From assembly GCF_018122655.1 (NCBI RefSeq), contig NZ_JAGRQC010000004.1, forward strand, positions 124,001 to 188,000: a stretch of 64,000 nucleotides of DNA, in the 5' to 3' direction. The notes under the pieces were generated by a model. The model was given only the letters and a program-made list of their open reading frames with translations, was not told the origin of the DNA and made no database searches. Origin of the DNA: Stakelama marina. GTDB lineage: Bacteria; Pseudomonadota; Alphaproteobacteria; Sphingomonadales; Sphingomonadaceae. Position 1 is the first letter of the stretch. Each line of letters starts with the position of its first letter. Below, piece after piece: positions 60,175 to 64,000 of this stretch. A program made the translations under genes and the position numbers.

Positions 60175-61923
60175 TTGTCTGTGGCTGACGACGAATTCGA
60201 CATCAGGCCGGGCCGGTCGAGAGACAGCGATGCGCGCGCCTATCGCAAGGCCGGTTCGCTGGTGGGACGCGTGCTGCAGGCCTCACGCCGGTCAGGCTAT
60301 ACACCGCTCGGGCGAGGCCGGGCAGGTGGCGGAACCGGTCACTTGGGGCGCGGCAAACATGCTGCGTTCAGAGGCAGCCCCCATGCTTTCCAGCGGCGGG
60401 TCATCATCAAGGCGCGCGTCGTTCGCCATGGCGGCAGCCGCTTCCGCTCGGCACCGCTCGCCCGCCACATCGCCTATCTCGAACGCGACGGCGTCACCCG
60501 TGACGGATCGGATGCCCAGATGTTCGATGCCTCGTCGGATGAGGTCGATGGCGATGCCTTCGCCGCGCGCTGCGAAGACGACCGGCATCACTTCCGCTTC
60601 ATCGTGTCGCCGGAAGACGCGAGCGAGATGGCCGACCTGCGCGCTTTCACGCGCGAACTGCTCGAAGATATGGCGAGCGACCTCGACACCAGCCTCGACT
60701 GGGTAGCGGTCGATCACTGGAATACTGACAACCCGCATGTCCATGTCCTGGTCCGCGGCGTTGCCTCGGACGGCAGGGACCTGGTGATCGATCGCTCTTA
60801 TATCAGCGAAGGCATGCGGGCCCGCGCCCAGGAGCGCGTCACCGTCGAGCTCGGCCCGCGCAGCGAGCGCGATATTCAGCAAGCGCTCCGCCGCGAGGTC
60901 GATGCCGAGCGCTGGACCTCGCTCGACCGCCGCTTGCAAAATCAGCGCGACGATCTTGGCGTGGTCGATTTGTCCCCCGAGGCCGATGCGACACGCCGCA
61001 GCAACCGCGCATTCCTTATTGGCCGCGCACGAACGCTCGAACGCATGGGATTGGCCGAGCGGGTCGGGTCGGCGCGCTGGACCTTGGCCGCAGACCTCGA
61101 ACCGACATTGCGCGCGCTGGGCGAGCGCGGCGACATCATCAAGACCTTGCACAAGGCGATGCGTGGACGCGGCGCACAAGGCGCCCTTGCATCCTTCGCG
61201 CTGCATGGAGAAGACGAGAACCGCCGGGTCATCGGAAGGTTGGTCGAGCGCGGTCTTCATGATGAGCTGACAGGCGAGGCTTATGCGATCGTCGAAGGAG
61301 TGGACGGGCGTGCGCATTATCTGCGTTTTCCCGATCTGGACCAGACAAGCGATGCAGCACCCGGCGCCATCGTCGAGACAGGCGAATGGACCGACCGCAA
61401 AGGGCGACGGCGCAGCAGCCTGCTGGTGCGTTCGGACCTGCCGCTCGAGCGGCAGATTGACGCGCGCGGGGCGACCTGGCTCGACCGGCAGCTGCTGTCG
61501 GCACGAGCCGCGTCGCTGGGAGGCGGCTTCGGCAATGAAGTCCGGAAGGCTCTTGACGAGCGCCGTGAATGGCTCGTCGATCAAAGTCTTGCGAAGCGAC
61601 ATGGTAGGAGCGTGACCTTGGTGCGCAACCTGCTCGGAACGCTCCGCAAGCAGGAACTGGACGCGGCAGGTAAAGCGCTGGCTGCGCGTCATGGTCGTCT
61701 GGCAAATCCGGTAACGGAAGGTGATCACATTTCCGGCATCTACCGCGAGCGCATTTCGCTGGCGTCGGGTCGCTTCGCCATGATCGATGACGGAGTGGGT
61801 TTCCAGCTCGTGCCCTGGAGGCAAGACCTCGAGCGGCATCTTGGAAAAGAAGTCGCTGGCAAGGTCCATGTGCGAGGCGGTGTCGACTGGAACTTTGCGC
61901 GTTCGCGCGGTCCGGCGGTTTGA
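60175..61923 (+). CDS. DUF3363 relaxase/mobilisation nuclease
   Basis: The 582-residue protein has the HUH-type relaxase motif: His181, His188 and His190 in VDHWNTDNPHVHVLVRG, with GMRARAQERVTVELG after it. The first part is basic (RRVIIKARVVRHGG) and the middle resembles DUF3363 proteins of the VirD2/TraI group. It nicks oriT and pilots the strand into the recipient. The start is TTG at 60175 or GTG at 60181; neither has a strong ribosome-binding site. Confidence 0.85.
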   Translation: MSVADDEFDIRPGRSRDSDARAYRKAGSLVGRVLQASRRSGYTPLGRGRAGGGTGHLGRGKHAAFRGSPHAFQRRVIIKARVVRHGGSRFRSAPLARHIAYLERDGVTRDGSDAQMFDASSDEVDGDAFAARCEDDRHHFRFIVSPEDASEMADLRAFTRELLEDMASDLDTSLDWVAVDHWNTDNPHVHVLVRGVASDGRDLVIDRSYISEGMRARAQERVTVELGPRSERDIQQALRREVDAERWTSLDRRLQNQRDDLGVVDLSPEADATRRSNRAFLIGRARTLERMGLAERVGSARWTLAADLEPTLRALGERGDIIKTLHKAMRGRGAQGALASFALHGEDENRRVIGRLVERGLHDELTGEAYAIVEGVDGRAHYLRFPDLDQTSDAAPGAIVETGEWTDRKGRRRSSLLVRSDLPLERQIDARGATWLDRQLLSARAASLGGGFGNEVRKALDERREWLVDQSLAKRHGRSVTLVRNLLGTLRKQELDAAGKALAARHGRLANPVTEGDHISGIYRERISLASGRFAMIDDGVGFQLVPWRQDLERHLGKEVAGKVHVRGGVDWNFARSRGPAV

Positions 61924-61949
61924 GGAGCACCGGCATCATAACGGAAATC

Positions 61950-62002
61950 TTGACAAACGCACCATATGATGCTTATAAACGCATCAGGAGATGCGATATG
62001 GT
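61950..62002 (+). promoter_or_regulatory. Promoter and operator of the Xre-RES pair
   Basis: TTGACA at 61950-61955 and TTATAA at 61973-61978 form a consensus-like promoter with a 17-base spacer. ACCATAT (61961-61967) and its complement ATATGGT (61996-62002) form an inverted repeat spanning the promoter and the antitoxin start, and GATGC/GCATC nests within it. This fits autorepression by the Xre antitoxin. Confidence 0.75.
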
Positions 62003-62429
62003 AAGTGCAGCGATTCAGCATGCCGAAGCTCCCCCGGGGCTTCAGACCTTTGCAAGCGACGGTGATCGCAGCCGCCTCACCAGCGCTGCGGTAAAGGCCG
62101 TGCTGCGCCTCATTGGGGCCTGGGGTGCGAGCAACGCTGAGGGCGCTGCGCTGCTCGGCGTGTCCGAAAGCACCTGGGACCGGATGAAAGCCGGAACCTG
62201 GGAAGGCTCGCTCGGTCAGGACCAGCTGACCCGCGCGTCGGCGCTGATCGGTCTGTTCAAGGGACTGCATCTGCTGTTCGCCAACGACATGGCCGATCGC
62301 TGGCCAAAGCTCGAAAACAGGGCCCCGTTGTTTGATCGCCGCTCGCCCATCGGGGCGATGATCGAAGGCGGCATTCCGCGCATGCTGGAGACCAGACAAT
62401 ATATCGACGCGCTTCGTGGCGGGCTCTGA
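61998..62429 (+). CDS. Xre/MbcA/ParS-type antitoxin
   Basis: The 143-residue protein has an N-terminal HTH-like region (TSAAVKAVLRLIGAWGASNAEGAALLGVSESTWDRMKAGTW) and a C-terminal toxin-binding domain with LTRASALIGLFKGLHLLFANDMADRWPKLENRAPLFDRRSPIGAMIEGG. This layout is that of antitoxins paired with RES toxins. The ATG follows an AGGAG box and overlaps an inverted repeat. It overlaps the next gene by 14 bases. Confidence 0.88.
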   Translation: MVSAAIQHAEAPPGLQTFASDGDRSRLTSAAVKAVLRLIGAWGASNAEGAALLGVSESTWDRMKAGTWEGSLGQDQLTRASALIGLFKGLHLLFANDMADRWPKLENRAPLFDRRSPIGAMIEGGIPRMLETRQYIDALRGGL

Positions 62430-63117
62430 GGAGGCAGGCGAGCCGCCGCAGATCCGCGAAGCGTTCGAGCGGACTGTCCGGCTCGTTTCCAGCGCGCGCT
62501 TGCGCGAAGCGGTCATGGCTCCACTTGCCGACAGTGATGCCGAGCTTGCGCTGCTCGCTGAAATCGAGGGGGCGACGAGTTCGCGCCTGATCGCCGAAGA
62601 GCGCGGGTTTGGCGGGCTGACAGCCGACGAGCTGGTTCATGGCGTGCCGCATGCCAGGTTCATTAATGCGAGCTTTGCTTACGCCAAACCGCGCGAGCCC
62701 AATCGCTTCAACCCCGCGAACCGCGGCGCATGGTATGCCGCGCTCGATGTCGAGACCTGTATTGCCGAGGTCGGCCATCACCTGACACAGGCGCTCGCCG
62801 ATGCCGGCGATTTCGATGCCGTTGTCGAATATGGCGAGATGATCGCCAGCATGGCGGGCGTCTTTATCGATCTGCGCGAGCAGCCCGGACACCCGGCCCT
62901 CGATCCGGACAAGACGAAAGGCTATCCTGTCGGCAATGCTCTAGCGGCGCAGGCACGCGCCGCCGGTCATAACGGCATTATCTATCCCTCTGTGCGCCAT
63001 GCGGATGGGACTTGCATCGCGGCCCTGTGGCCCAACGTCGTGCAATCGGTCGCGCAAGGGGCGATGTACCGCCTGACCTGGTCCGGCAACCCGGACTATA
63101 GTCGGGAAGCAATCTAG
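62416..63117 (+). CDS. RES-domain toxin
   Basis: The 233-residue protein is a RES-family toxin, which degrades NAD+ in cells lacking the antitoxin. The RES domain shows GVPHARFINASFAYAKPREPNRFNPANRGAWYAALDVETCIAEVGHHL and the Arg, Tyr and Glu residues of the active region. The overlap with the antitoxin gene shows coupled expression. The placement between relaxase and coupling protein suggests maintenance of the element. Confidence 0.87.
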   Translation: MAGSEEAGEPPQIREAFERTVRLVSSARLREAVMAPLADSDAELALLAEIEGATSSRLIAEERGFGGLTADELVHGVPHARFINASFAYAKPREPNRFNPANRGAWYAALDVETCIAEVGHHLTQALADAGDFDAVVEYGEMIASMAGVFIDLREQPGHPALDPDKTKGYPVGNALAAQARAAGHNGIIYPSVRHADGTCIAALWPNVVQSVAQGAMYRLTWSGNPDYSREAI

Positions 63118-63217
63118 CCGTACGCCGCTTTTGCTACGCCAACCTGCGATCACGCAGCTTCCGACTTGAATATGTAATGCAAAGCCGCCGTGCTGTCCTT
63201 CACGAAAGGAGCCAGCC

Positions 63218-64000
63218 TTGTCGGCAACCCGGATATTGTGGGGTCAGATACTCGTCGTCTTCACCCTAACGCTCGCAGGTGTGTGGGCGGGCACTCAGTG
63301 GACGGCGCACGCGCTTGGCTATCAGGCGCAGCTGGGCGCGCCCTGGTTCAGTATCTCCGGAGCGCTTGTCTATCCGCCTTATGCCATTTTTTGGTGGTGG
63401 TTCAGCTACGAAGCCTATGCGCCGCGCATCTTCGAGACCGGCGGAATGATCGCCGCATCGGGCGGTCTCGTGTCGGTGGCCGTCGCGATCGGCATGTCGG
63501 TCTGGCGCGCCCGAGAGATCAGGAACAGCGCGACCTATGGCTCGGCGCGCTGGGCGACCCGTTCCGAAATTTCACGCGCGGGCCTTCTGGCAGGCAAGGG
63601 CGTCATTATCGGCCAGCATGCCAATCTCTATCTTCGTCACGACGGCCCCGAACATGTGCTCTGCTTCGCGCCGACCCGCAGCGGCAAAGGGGTCGGCCTT
63701 GTCGTGCCAACGCTCCTGACCTGGCCGCATTCGGCGATCGTGCACGATATCAAAGGCGAGAACTGGGAGCTGACAGCTGGTTTCCGTACCCGGTTCAGCC
63801 GCACGCTTCTGTTCGATCCGACCAATGAGGCATCGGCGGCCTATAACCCTCTGATGGAAGTGCGACGCGGCATCAACGAGGTGCGCGACGTGCAGAACAT
63901 CGCCGACGTGCTGGTCGATCCGGAAGGCTCGCTTGAACGGCGCAATCACTGGGAAAAGACCAGCCACGCGCTGCTCGTCGGGGCCATTCTGCATGTGCTT
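63218..64000 (+). CDS. traG: TraG/VirD4 coupling protein, N-terminal part
   Basis: The frame is open from TTG at 63218 to the right edge, giving 261 residues of a coupling protein. An AAAGGAG box stands six bases upstream. Two to three membrane helices in the first 100 residues (ILVVFTLTLAGVWAG, ALVYPPYAIFWWWF, MIAASGGLVSVAVAIGMSVW) precede the Walker A motif APTRSGKGVG (151-160). Coupling proteins deliver the relaxase-DNA complex to the type IV channel. The rest lies outside the window. Confidence 0.9.
   Translation, partial: MSATRILWGQILVVFTLTLAGVWAGTQWTAHALGYQAQLGAPWFSISGALVYPPYAIFWWWFSYEAYAPRIFETGGMIAASGGLVSVAVAIGMSVWRAREIRNSATYGSARWATRSEISRAGLLAGKGVIIGQHANLYLRHDGPEHVLCFAPTRSGKGVGLVVPTLLTWPHSAIVHDIKGENWELTAGFRTRFSRTLLFDPTNEASAAYNPLMEVRRGINEVRDVQNIADVLVDPEGSLERRNHWEKTSHALLVGAILHVL

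Noticed and set aside
60292..61869. Minus-strand frame of 525 codons
   Set aside because: Antisense to the relaxase, which has the three-histidine motif.
1..64000. Integrase gene, tRNA attachment site or CRISPR array
   Set aside because: None was seen by reading; the ends of the element probably lie partly outside the window, so the integration site was not called.

Overview
The window looks like chromosome from an alphaproteobacterium of the order Sphingomonadales. It is GC-rich, has a class Ia ribonucleotide reductase split into nrdA and nrdB, a large TonB-dependent receptor, REP-like palindromes of the type common in sphingomonads, and DUF2171, DUF4345 and STAS-like proteins. The assignment comes from gene content and remembered family resemblance, not from a search. 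No rRNA, tRNA, CRISPR array or integrase gene was seen.

Bases 1-12,140 are ordinary chromosome: the end of an ExbD/TolR gene, a GIY-YIG protein, nrdB, small membrane proteins, DUF2171, a DUF559 nuclease between palindromes, nrdA with NrdR-box candidates, a TonB receptor, a secreted amidase, DUF4345, a STAS-like protein and a BioF2-type acetyltransferase. Bases 12,389-14,041 hold a hipBA-like toxin-antitoxin pair with a strong paired operator. From about 14.4 kb the content becomes plasmid/ICE-like.

The backbone of the inferred integrative conjugative element lies on both sides of a metal cargo. The left block (14,808-24,871) holds a toprim/zinc-finger protein, a 1,415-aa methylase plus Strawberry-notch helicase fusion, a large ParB-like protein, an ArdC-like antirestriction protein and a DUF2493 protein. 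Several of these have long structured leaders ending in a shared ATCAGGAG Shine-Dalgarno box. The right block (53,951-64,000) holds small ICE genes, ssb, a MerR/AlpA-like HTH protein, repA with downstream iterons, DUF2840, the TraF peptidase, DUF736, a lytic transglycosylase, a DUF3363 relaxase, an Xre-RES toxin-antitoxin pair and the start of traG.

The cargo (about 24.9-53.7 kb) is heavy-metal, mainly copper, resistance: dmeF, a CadR-like MerR regulator with its own small CDF-like pump, a CopA-type ATPase, a CueO-like oxidase, cusFABC, a metallo-beta-lactamase/rhodanese protein, DUF305, a potassium-channel gene split by an IS5-family element, an APC permease, DUF411 plus a methyltransferase, a CnrY-CnrX-CnrH-like anti-sigma/sensor/ECF sigma set, copA-copB, DUF4396 and DUF2231.

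The main regulatory observation is a promoter-like motif (TTTGAGGG, 16 nt, CGTA) found at five places with identical spacing: before cnrYXH, before copAB, divergently before the methyltransferase-DUF411 pair, before the APC permease and before the DUF2231 gene. This suggests that one ECF sigma factor, with a sensor that keeps the exact ligand spacing of the nickel/cobalt sensor CnrX, controls a dispersed copper-centred regulon. Three genes appear damaged: the IS-split channel, the frameshifted DUF2231 gene and a small ICE gene with an early in-frame stop.
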